Source: Caballeronia glathei
GTDB lineage: Bacteria > Pseudomonadota > Gammaproteobacteria > Burkholderiales > Burkholderiaceae
NCBI RefSeq assembly: GCF_000698595.1
Contig: NZ_JFHC01000001.1
Span: 248,001-312,000 of the forward strand
Direction: 5' to 3'
DNA: 64,000 nucleotides
The stretch's first letter is position 1; every line of letters begins with the position of its first letter. Below, one piece after another: positions 57,355-64,000 of this stretch. The position numbers and the translations under genes were made by a program. The notes beneath the pieces were generated by a model that was not told where the DNA came from, did no database searches, and was given only the letters and a program-made list of their open reading frames with translations.

Positions 57355-58953
57355 TCAAGCAGCCGGACTGATCTCTACGCGACGGGCTTCCTTCGCATCC
57401 GCGCCGCCCGTGATGGATTCCGGCTTCTTCAAGACGATGCGATCCTCGGCGACGCCCGCGGCCTTCAGCGCGTCGCGCACGGCCTGAGCACGCGTCTTGG
57501 CGAGTTCGGCGTTCTTCTCGGCGGAACCGGTTGCGTCGGTGAAGCCAGACAGCACGAGCTTCGCGTCCGGATGCGCCTTCGCATAAGCGGCCGCGGCCTG
57601 CACGGCGGCGGCGGCATCGGAGGGCAGCGTGCTCTTGCCGGTTTCGAAGTAGATGCTTGCCGGCAGTCCGGCAGCCTGCGGGGCCGACGCGTCGGATGCG
57701 GCCGCCGGCGCGGCGCTCGCCGCCTCGGAAGCGGCTGCGGCCGGAGCCGATGCCGCATCGCCGCCTGCCGCCGCGAGATGATCGCCGCCTTCCGGCATCT
57801 TGCCGTTGCGCGCATCCGCGACCTGCATCGGCTGGAGGATGTCGGCCGTGTGATTGCCCCACGAATTGCGCTCGAACGTGACGACCGACGCGATTTCGAC
57901 GTCGTTCAGCGCCGTGTTCCACGGCGGCATCGCGCCCTTGCCGTGCAGCACGATGTTCACGTGCTCGGCGATCGGTCCGTTCGCGATCTTGCTGCCGTCG
58001 AGCGCCGGGAACACGCCCGCGCCCTTGCCGTTCGGCTGGTGGCAGACCGCGCAGTTCGACGCATAGACCTTCTCGCCGCGCGCCTTCAGTTCGTCCATCG
58101 TATACGTCTTGTTCGGATCGTCCGCGGCGGCCGCGAGCTTCTTTTTCTGGTTGTCGACCCACTTCGCGTAGTCGTCGGCGGACAGCACTTCGACCACCAC
58201 CGGCATGTACGCGTGCTCCTTGCCGCACAGCTCGGTACAGAAGCCGCGGAACGTGCCGACCTTATCGGCCTTGAACCACGTGTCGCGCACGAAGCCCGGA
58301 ATCGCGTCCTGCTTCACGCCGAACGCGGGGACGTACCACGAGTGCACGACGTCGTTGGCGGTGGTGATGATGCGGATCTTCTTGTCGACCGGAACCACGA
58401 GCGGGTTGTCGACTTCCTGCAGATAGAGATTGGAGATCGGCTTCTGGCCGTTCACTTCGCTGCGCGGCGTGCTCAGCGTGGACAGGAAGCTGATGCCCTC
58501 GCCCGGACCCTTCACGTAGTCGTAGCCCCACTTCCACTGATAGCCGGTGACCTTGACGGTGAGGTCAGCGTTGCTCGTGTCCTTCATCGCGACGACGGCC
58601 TTCGTGGCCGGCAGCGCCATCAGCACGACGATGATGAACGGCACGATCGTCCAGATGATTTCGACGGTGGTGCTTTCGTGGAAGTTGGCCGCCTTGTGGC
58701 CTCTCGACTTGCGGTGCGCGAAGAGCGAATAGAACATCACGCCGAACACGCCGAGGAAGATCACGAAGCAGATGATCAGCATGAACGTGTGGAGGCTGAA
58801 GAGCTCCTCGGCGATCTTCGTCACAGGCTGCTGGAAGTTGAGCTCGTTGACACGAGGACCGCCAGGAGCGTCGTCGACCGCCAGGGCTGCGCCGGCAGCG
58901 AGCAGTCCGCCTGCCGCCAGCACGCCCGAGAGGGCTCGCTTGATTGTTTTCAT
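57355..58953 (-). CDS. ctaC: Cytochrome c oxidase subunit II fused to cytochrome c and OmpA-like domains
   Basis: 532 residues from the ATG at 58953, with AAGGAAG just upstream. Signal peptide, two helices (about 54-78, 97-117), then the CuA domain with ligands His204, Cys239, Glu241, Cys243, His247 and Met250 (CTELCGKEHAYM). A cytochrome c domain follows, with CAVCH at 301-305 and a likely Met342 ligand. After an Ala-rich linker (395-428) an OmpA/peptidoglycan-binding domain spans 431-530 (LSGFTDATGSAEKNAELAKT, EARRVEI). The first two parts define a caa3-type oxidase; the last would face the periplasmic cell wall. Confidence 0.94.
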   Translation of the reverse strand: MKTIKRALSGVLAAGGLLAAGAALAVDDAPGGPRVNELNFQQPVTKIAEELFSLHTFMLIICFVIFLGVFGVMFYSLFAHRKSRGHKAANFHESTTVEIIWTIVPFIIVVLMALPATKAVVAMKDTSNADLTVKVTGYQWKWGYDYVKGPGEGISFLSTLSTPRSEVNGQKPISNLYLQEVDNPLVVPVDKKIRIITTANDVVHSWYVPAFGVKQDAIPGFVRDTWFKADKVGTFRGFCTELCGKEHAYMPVVVEVLSADDYAKWVDNQKKKLAAAADDPNKTYTMDELKARGEKVYASNCAVCHQPNGKGAGVFPALDGSKIANGPIAEHVNIVLHGKGAMPPWNTALNDVEIASVVTFERNSWGNHTADILQPMQVADARNGKMPEGGDHLAAAGGDAASAPAAAASEAASAAPAAASDASAPQAAGLPASIYFETGKSTLPSDAAAAVQAAAAYAKAHPDAKLVLSGFTDATGSAEKNAELAKTRAQAVRDALKAAGVAEDRIVLKKPESITGGADAKEARRVEISPAA

Positions 58954-59036
58954 AGCTTCCTTACCCAAAATTTCCATTCAAACCCTCGACCCCGTGTGCA
59001 CCGCGTCTCGCCCCCGTCGACAGTGCCCGTTCCCGG

Positions 59037-59513
59037 TCAGGCGCAGCGCCTGAGCCAGGTCTGCAACTCGGCGGCAAACTGTTTGCGACGATGCTGTGCA
59101 AGGTGTAGCCCGATTTTCACCGACTGCCCGCGCGATACGATCGTGAGCGGCTCCCTCGGCGCCGCGCCCGCTTCGACCCGTACCCAGCGCGGGTTGAACT
59201 CGAACTGCGTCAATTCTTCGGCGTTCATCTGCTCGATCAACAACCGGTTCTGAAACAGCCGGATCCGCTCGTAGTCGACGGCATGGCGCGCGTAGACTGC
59301 GAACGCGATGCCCACCGCCAGCAACTCGATTCCGGTGAACGGCAACACCAGCCAGGCGCCGTTCAGAACAAGCATCATCGCGATACCCAGCGAAACCAGC
59401 GCGAGCGACACGTAAAAGCCCACGAACTGGCGCGGCGACACGGAGCAGTTGCGCTTCATCAGCCAGTCCTTCACAACCGGCTCGGTGTCCGTCAGCAATG
59501 CGCTCTGGTCCAT
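59037..59513 (-). CDS. DUF2244 membrane protein
   Basis: 158 residues. Two adjacent membrane helices at about 28-75 (FVGFYVSLALVSLGIAMMLV, LVLPFTGIELLAVGIAFAVY) precede a C-terminal soluble domain with FNPRWVRVEAGAAPREPLTI. This is the DUF2244 family, commonly placed upstream of subunit II genes in proteobacteria. Function unknown; co-expression with ctaC is likely, given the 83-nt gap. Confidence 0.85.
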   Translation of the reverse strand: MDQSALLTDTEPVVKDWLMKRNCSVSPRQFVGFYVSLALVSLGIAMMLVLNGAWLVLPFTGIELLAVGIAFAVYARHAVDYERIRLFQNRLLIEQMNAEELTQFEFNPRWVRVEAGAAPREPLTIVSRGQSVKIGLHLAQHRRKQFAAELQTWLRRCA

Positions 59514-59735
59514 CGCCGCCTCCCGTCAATCCGCTCGTGCCAATCGGATTTCGCCCAGAAACGTGCCAGCCGGGCGACAAACTGACGCATTATAGGCGCG
59601 TTACCGTGCATCCACAAGCAAGGGGCGGAACACCGCAAAGCCAAGCGCGACAAGCCTCTGCGCCCAATTGACGCAGGTTTTTACGCATTGCCGGGCACGC
59701 AAATTTCAGACATAACGGATGCCCTCTTTACCGCA

Positions 59736-60713
59736 TCACCGATCCTTCCTCGACCCTCGCCCGATATCCTCGAGCCTCACGATTCCATGTCCTTCCGGTG
59801 TCATCCGGGGTACCGCCTTCCACGCGTGACCATAGATCACCTCGAACGTGAGCGGGATCGTGCCGTCCTCGCGCCGGCGCCCGTCGAGCGCCTTGTGAAG
59901 CGCGTCGCGCAAGGCCCGGCCGTCGATGTCCGCTCCTCCGGCACGCTCGAACGGATAGGCGCCCCAGCGCCGCACGTCGTTCAGCAGCGACTCGGGCGAT
60001 CGATACGTAATGGTCAGGACCTCCTGGTCCATCACCGGAATCTCGAAGCCGCTTTCGACCAGCATGTCACCGAGATCATGCATGTCGACGAAGTCGATTG
60101 TGTGAGGCCGCGGCGCGATGCCCAACGAAGCTTCCGCGTCGCGATACGCGCCGCTCAGCTCGCGCAACGTGTCGGGGCCGAATGTGCTGAACATCAGGAG
60201 GCCATTGACCTTGAGCACGCGCTGCCACTCGGGAAACACGAGGTCGGGGCGCGCGTGCCAGTGCAGCGCGAGATTGGACCAGAGCAGCTCGAACGCCCCT
60301 GCGGCGAACGGCAGCGCCGCGAAGTCGGCCTGTGCGAGTTGCGGGCCGCGCGCGCCGAACGCCTTGCTGAGCGTCGCGGGGAGGAAGCGCCGCCAGCCGG
60401 CGCCCGCTTCCGAGTCGGCCGTTTCGGCGAGCGTTGCGCGCGCGAGCATCGCCGACGAGATATCGACGCCGAGCACCGACGCATCCGCGAACCGCTCGCG
60501 CAGGCCCGGCAGATCGGCGCCCGTGCCGCATGCGGCGTCGAGCACGCGCGTCGGCGCGACCTTGATGTATTCAAGGCGCTCGCGCATGCGCTGCGCAATT
60601 TCGCGCGGAAGGAACGCGACCTCGTCGAAGGCGGCGGCGCGAAGGTCGAAAATCTCGCGCAGACGGCGCGGATCATAGGCCGGTCGGCCAGATTTGGCGG
60701 GAGTTGGGGACAT
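59736..60713 (-). CDS. bioC: BioC-like SAM-dependent methyltransferase
   Basis: 325 residues from the ATG at 60713; the frame extends further without homology. The Rossmann SAM site is VLDAACGTGADLPGLRERFA, with QADFAALPFAAGAFELLWSN and HWHARPDLVFPEWQRVLKVN as in BioC, which methylates malonyl-ACP at the start of biotin synthesis. No other bio genes are nearby, so the BioC role is probable but not certain. It is divergent from comF. Confidence 0.78.
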   Translation of the reverse strand: MSPTPAKSGRPAYDPRRLREIFDLRAAAFDEVAFLPREIAQRMRERLEYIKVAPTRVLDAACGTGADLPGLRERFADASVLGVDISSAMLARATLAETADSEAGAGWRRFLPATLSKAFGARGPQLAQADFAALPFAAGAFELLWSNLALHWHARPDLVFPEWQRVLKVNGLLMFSTFGPDTLRELSGAYRDAEASLGIAPRPHTIDFVDMHDLGDMLVESGFEIPVMDQEVLTITYRSPESLLNDVRRWGAYPFERAGGADIDGRALRDALHKALDGRRREDGTIPLTFEVIYGHAWKAVPRMTPEGHGIVRLEDIGRGSRKDR

Positions 60714-60830
60714 GGCGGTCTGCTCGCGAAGAGTGCGAAGTATACTCGGTCGTCCCGGAATCGGCCTGCGAAAGGCCGCCCTCACGCCACGCAGCGCGTG
60801 GATTTGTCTGCTTTTCCCGGAGTCGCGCGC

Positions 60831-61646
60831 ATGAATGCCGGCAATCTCGTCCTGCCGTTCGGAAACCTGGCCCGTGCGCCGTTTTGTCGGCGCGCACGGC
60901 AGATGTTCGAGCGGCTTCTCGAGCTCGCCTTGCCGAATCAGTGCGCGTTATGTGGCAATTTGTCGCAGAGAACACTGTGTCGGGGATGCGACGAAACCTA
61001 CTGGAACGAGCCGCGCGCGCGGTGCCTGCGATGTGCGCTGCCGTTGCCAGCGCTTCGGCTTGCGTGCGCCGCCCCTCGAAACGCACGAAGCGCGGGAAGA
61101 CGCGAGTTGGATCGGCAATGCGCATCGTGCATCGCCGATCCGCCGCATTTCGATGCGACGCTCGCGCTTGCCGACTATCGCGCGCCGCTCGACACGCTCG
61201 CGCTCGACCTCAAGTTCCGCGCGAGCCTCGCAACGGCCCACGCGTTCGCCCGCCTTCTGCACGCCGCCTTCGAGAACAGCGATCTGCCGCTGCCCGATGT
61301 CGTGGCACCGGTGCCGTTGTCGAAGAAGCGCCTGACCGGGCGCGGCTACAACCAGGCGTGGGCGGTCGCGAGGCCGCTCGCACGGCGGCTCGGCGTCGAA
61401 GCCGACGCGATGCTCGCCGTGCGCACCACGAACACGCTGCCGCAGTCGAAGCTCGACCTCGACACGCGCCGCCGCAATGTCGCCAATGCGTTCGCCGTGA
61501 CACGCGACGTGCGCGGCCGGCACGTGGCGATCGTCGACGACGTGATGACCTCCGGCGCGACGCTCGACGCCCTCGCCCGCACCCTCAAGGCCGCGGGCGC
61601 GCGTCGCGTGACGAATTTCGTCGCGTTGCGCACGCCGAAAGACTAA
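60831..61646 (+). CDS. comF: ComF family phosphoribosyltransferase-like protein
   Basis: 271 residues from the ATG at 60831, with GGAG eight bases upstream. A double zinc finger (CALCGNLSQRTLCRGC; CASC later) precedes a type I phosphoribosyltransferase fold with RLTGRGYNQAWAVARPLARR and the PRPP motif VAIVDDVMTSGATLDALA. ComF proteins help natural transformation in competent bacteria; the reaction is unknown. trmL follows after 24 nt. Confidence 0.9.
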   Translation: MNAGNLVLPFGNLARAPFCRRARQMFERLLELALPNQCALCGNLSQRTLCRGCDETYWNEPRARCLRCALPLPALRLACAAPRNARSAGRRELDRQCASCIADPPHFDATLALADYRAPLDTLALDLKFRASLATAHAFARLLHAAFENSDLPLPDVVAPVPLSKKRLTGRGYNQAWAVARPLARRLGVEADAMLAVRTTNTLPQSKLDLDTRRRNVANAFAVTRDVRGRHVAIVDDVMTSGATLDALARTLKAAGARRVTNFVALRTPKD

Positions 61647-61670
61647 CCCACTCTTTTCCGCTTCAAGCCC

Positions 61671-62141
61671 ATGTTCAACGTCGTTCTAGTCGAGCCCGAA
61701 ATTCCGCCGAACACCGGCAACGTGATCCGCCTCTGCGCCAACACCGGCGCACGGCTGCATCTGATCGAGCCGCTCGGCTTCCCGCTCGACGACGCCAAAA
61801 TGCGCCGCGCCGGGCTCGATTATCACGAGTACGCGCAGATGCACGTGCACGCCAGCTGGGACGCGTTCGTCGCAAAGGAAGCGCCCGACGCGACGCGCAT
61901 GTTCGCGTTCACGACCCGCGGCGCGTCGCCGTTCTTCGGGCACGCGTTCAGGCCCGGCGACTGGTTCGTCTTCGGCGCCGAGACGCGCGGCCTGCCGGAT
62001 GACGTACTCGCCCGCGTTCCCGCCGAGCAGCGCGTGCGCCTGCCGATGCGGCCGGGCAACCGGAGCCTGAATCTGTCGAATACGGTGGCGGTGGTGACGT
62101 TCGAGGCGTGGCGTCAGGCGGGTTTCGAAGGCGGCACCTGA
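61671..62141 (+). CDS. trmL: tRNA (cytidine/uridine-34 2'-O)-methyltransferase
   Basis: 156 residues, SPOUT superfamily. [20 protein letters not shown] is the N-terminal signature. The trefoil-knot SAM site is formed by [11 protein letters not shown] and [20 protein letters not shown]. TrmL methylates the wobble ribose of tRNA-Leu isoacceptors. Its 3' end overlaps the convergent macrodomain gene by 28 bp. Confidence 0.94.
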   Translation: MFNVVLVEPEIPPNTGNVIRLCANTGARLHLIEPLGFPLDDAKMRRAGLDYHEYAQMHVHASWDAFVAKEAPDATRMFAFTTRGASPFFGHAFRPGDWFVFGAETRGLPDDVLARVPAEQRVRLPMRPGNRSLNLSNTVAVVTFEAWRQAGFEGGT

Positions 62142-62659
62142 GCGGCAAGCTCCTTCAGATAGAGCGCGAGCATGTCCTGCTGGAAGCACGCGAAGATCAC
62201 GCGTTCGAGCGCGGGCACCGAGGGAAGCGTTCCGATGACGGTGCCGACCGCGATCCGCACCGCATCCTCGGGCGGAAAGCGATAGACGCCGCAACTGATC
62301 GCCGGGAACGCAATCGACTTGCAGCCCGCCTCCCGCGCCAGTTCGAGCGAGCGCCGGTAGCAGCTTGCGAGCAGCGCGGATTCGTTGCGCGTTCCGCCAC
62401 TCCACCGCGGCCCGACTGCGTGGATCACATGCCTCGCCGCGAGATCGTGGCCGCCGGTGATTTTCGCGTCGCCGGTCGCGCAGCCGTGCAGCGTCTCGCA
62501 TTCGCGCAACAGGCCGCGCCCCGCCGCCCGGTGGATCGCGCCATCCACGCCGCCGCCGCCCAAAAGCGACGTATTCGCCGCGTTGACGATGGCATCGACG
62601 GCGAGCGTCGTGATATCGGCGACCTGTGCGTCGAGCGTGCAATGACCGATGGCGAACAT
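62114..62659 (-). CDS. Macrodomain protein (O-acetyl-ADP-ribose deacetylase type)
   Basis: 181 residues from the ATG at 62659, with GGAGG eight bases upstream. The macrodomain is clear: [40 protein letters not shown], and [10 protein letters not shown]. These proteins bind ADP-ribose and many hydrolyse O-acetyl-ADP-ribose or remove ADP-ribose from proteins. It is close to the MacroD/YmdB type by the [10 protein letters not shown] loop. The last 28 bp overlap trmL tail to tail. It lies 46 nt downstream of gpsA. Confidence 0.9.
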   Translation of the reverse strand: MFAIGHCTLDAQVADITTLAVDAIVNAANTSLLGGGGVDGAIHRAAGRGLLRECETLHGCATGDAKITGGHDLAARHVIHAVGPRWSGGTRNESALLASCYRRSLELAREAGCKSIAFPAISCGVYRFPPEDAVRIAVGTVIGTLPSVPALERVIFACFQQDMLALYLKELAAQVPPSKPA

Positions 62660-62705
62660 GGCGAAACCTCCCGGCCCGGCGTTGATCGGGCAACGGCGCT
62701 CCGTG

Positions 62706-63704
62706 CTATTCCGCCTTGGCGTCGCGGCTGAGGAGCGCCTGGACCGCGTCGCGCGGCGTGACGTCTTCGAACAGCACCCGGCAGACCGCGTGCGTGATGG
62801 GCATGTCGATGTTGCGTGACTGCGCGAGCGCCAGCACGGCACGCGCGCACCGCACGCCCTCGGCCACGTGGCCGAGCGCCGAAAGAATGTCGTTGAGCGT
62901 ACGGCCAGTCGCGAGTTGCATGCCGACCGTGCGATTGCGCGACAGGTCGCCCGTCGCGGTCAGAATCAGGTCGCCCAGGCCGGTCAGCCCGGTAAATGTT
63001 TCGGCACGGCCGCCCAAAGCCACGCCGAGCCGCGACATTTCCGCGAGTCCGCGCGTGATCAGCGCGGCACGCGCGTTCAGCCCGAGCCCGAGGCCATCGG
63101 AGATGCCGGTGGCGATCGCGAGCACGTTCTTCACCGCGCCGCCCACTTCGACGCCGATCACGTCGTCGCCGGTATAGATGCGCATCGCGCCGTGGTGAAA
63201 GGCCGCGACCGTGCGCTCGAGGAGCACGGCCGAGCCGCTCGCCACCGTCAGCGCAACCGGCAAGCCGAGCGCGACCTCGCGCGCGAAGCTCGGGCCCGAC
63301 AGCGTTCCGTTGCTCGCGTGCAGCGGCAGTTCGGCCGCGACCACCTCGTTCGGCAGGCATTGCGTGTCGGCTTCGAAGCCCTTGCACAGCCAGACGACGT
63401 TCGCGGGAACGATACCGATGTCGCGCATGGTCCGGCACAGCGCACGCAGGCCCGCGACCGGCGTCGCGACGACACAGAGCGCGTCGTCCGCCGCCGCGTG
63501 CCGCAAGGCCGCGGCGAGATCCGCGTCGAAGCGAAGCTGCGCGGGCAACTTCACGCCGGGCAGATAGCGGTCGTTTTCAAGCGATCTGGAAAGGGATTCG
63601 ACGAGCGCGCCGTCGCGCGCCCAGAGCACCGCATCGTGCCGCACGGCCAGATGGCCGGCGAGTGCGGTGCCCCATGCACCGGCGCCGAGGATGGCTACGT
63701 TCAT
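62706..63704 (-). CDS. gpsA: Glycerol-3-phosphate dehydrogenase [NAD(P)+]
   Basis: 332 residues. GpsA makes sn-glycerol 3-phosphate for phospholipids. The N-terminal nucleotide site is [33 protein letters not shown], the catalytic lysine region [20 protein letters not shown] and [18 protein letters not shown] follow. Length is normal. It lies 31 nt downstream of secB, the usual secB-gpsA pairing. Confidence 0.96.
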   Translation of the reverse strand: MNVAILGAGAWGTALAGHLAVRHDAVLWARDGALVESLSRSLENDRYLPGVKLPAQLRFDADLAAALRHAAADDALCVVATPVAGLRALCRTMRDIGIVPANVVWLCKGFEADTQCLPNEVVAAELPLHASNGTLSGPSFAREVALGLPVALTVASGSAVLLERTVAAFHHGAMRIYTGDDVIGVEVGGAVKNVLAIATGISDGLGLGLNARAALITRGLAEMSRLGVALGGRAETFTGLTGLGDLILTATGDLSRNRTVGMQLATGRTLNDILSALGHVAEGVRCARAVLALAQSRNIDMPITHAVCRVLFEDVTPRDAVQALLSRDAKAE

Positions 63705-63735
63705 GCTCGGCTCCGGCTGGTTTTGCGCGACGCAA

Positions 63736-64000
63736 TCAGTGCGTCGCGCCGTTCGCCGCGCCTTCCTGCGCGCCGGCGAGCTGCGAAAGGCGCTGCTCGT
63801 AGAGCGCCTGGAAGTTGATTTCCGCGAGATGGATCGGCGGGAAGCCGGCGCGGGTGATCGCGTCGGCGATGTTCGAGCGCAGGTACGGGAACAGGATCGT
63901 CGGGCAGGCGATGCCGACGAGCGGATCGATCTGTTCGGCCGGAATGTTGCGGATGTCGAAGATGCCTGCCTGCTTGGCTTCGATCAGGAACGCGACCTTG
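63736..64000 (-). CDS. secB: Protein-export chaperone SecB, C-terminal fragment
   Basis: The last 87 residues on the minus strand, from [20 protein letters not shown] through [20 protein letters not shown] and [19 protein letters not shown] to a stop at 63736. SecB keeps precursors unfolded and hands them to SecA. The N-terminal part lies beyond the window edge. The tail after the fold ([13 protein letters not shown]) is Ala/Gly-rich, as is common. Confidence 0.94.
   Translation of the reverse strand, partial: KVAFLIEAKQAGIFDIRNIPAEQIDPLVGIACPTILFPYLRSNIADAITRAGFPPIHLAEINFQALYEQRLSQLAGAQEGAANGATH

Overview
The window reads as a high-GC betaproteobacterial chromosome of Burkholderia sensu lato type (Paraburkholderia, Caballeronia or Burkholderia). 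The evidence is gene order and protein character: kdsD-kdsC-lptCAB-rpoN-hpf-ptsN-hprK-rapZ; TPR protein-lolB-ispE-tRNA-Gln-prs-rplY-pth; sco1-ctaB-ctaA-SURF1 and ctaE-ctaG-ctaD-ctaC. Almost everything is core genome. I see no insertion sequence, prophage, integrase, CRISPR array or rRNA. Both ends cut genes: purU on the left and secB on the right.

Layout. 1-4.6 kb, minus strand: purU (partial), a NUDIX hydrolase, a LysE-type exporter, apt and a Kef-type cation/proton antiporter, with an intergenic array of about 20-bp repeats. 4.7-14.2 kb, plus strand: KDO synthesis and LPS transport (kdsD, kdsC, lptC, lptA, lptB), sigma-54, hibernation factor, nitrogen-PTS ptsN, hprK, rapZ and a LON-domain protein. 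14.2-16.1 kb, minus: mutY, mutM. 16.2-23.4 kb, plus: TPR protein, lolB, ispE, tRNA-Gln(UUG), prs, rplY, pth, hisC. 23.4-25.1 kb, minus: ferredoxin, coaD, rsmD. Then ftsY (plus); an amino-acid exporter, a maiA-type isomerase and a FAH-family hydrolase (minus); ybiB (plus); and leuA behind a leader-peptide region (plus). 32.3-33.3 kb, minus: an NTF2-like protein and a PagL-type lipid A deacylase. rpoH (plus) lies behind a CIRCE-like element.

34.8-42.2 kb is a complete N-acetylglucosamine PTS operon on the minus strand: GntR regulator, nagA, SIS deaminase, a fused EIIA-HPr-EI protein and an EIICB transporter with a second, cysteine-less IIB domain. A near-consensus promoter upstream carries TGGTATT-like repeats in its -35/-10 spacer. 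42.5-44.8 kb: a MarR-GNAT fusion, an orphan MetQ-like binding protein and a YciI protein.

44.9-59.5 kb is respiratory. The cyoABCD bo3 quinol oxidase operon has a premature TGA in cyoA. The aa3/caa3 cytochrome c oxidase genes and their heme and copper assembly factors follow. Subunit II there is fused to a cytochrome c domain and an OmpA-like domain. 59.7-64 kb: a BioC-like methyltransferase, a ComF phosphoribosyltransferase, trmL, a macrodomain protein, gpsA and secB (partial).

I found no wholly new multi-gene system. The most interesting signals are regulatory or lesion-type: a possibly leaderless leuA leader peptide with four CTA leucine codons, the nag promoter/operator, the CIRCE before rpoH, the cyoA nonsense codon, the degenerate IIB domain and the 20-bp repeat array. 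All coordinates and motifs were read by eye; family assignments rest on recognised motifs, not on database searches.
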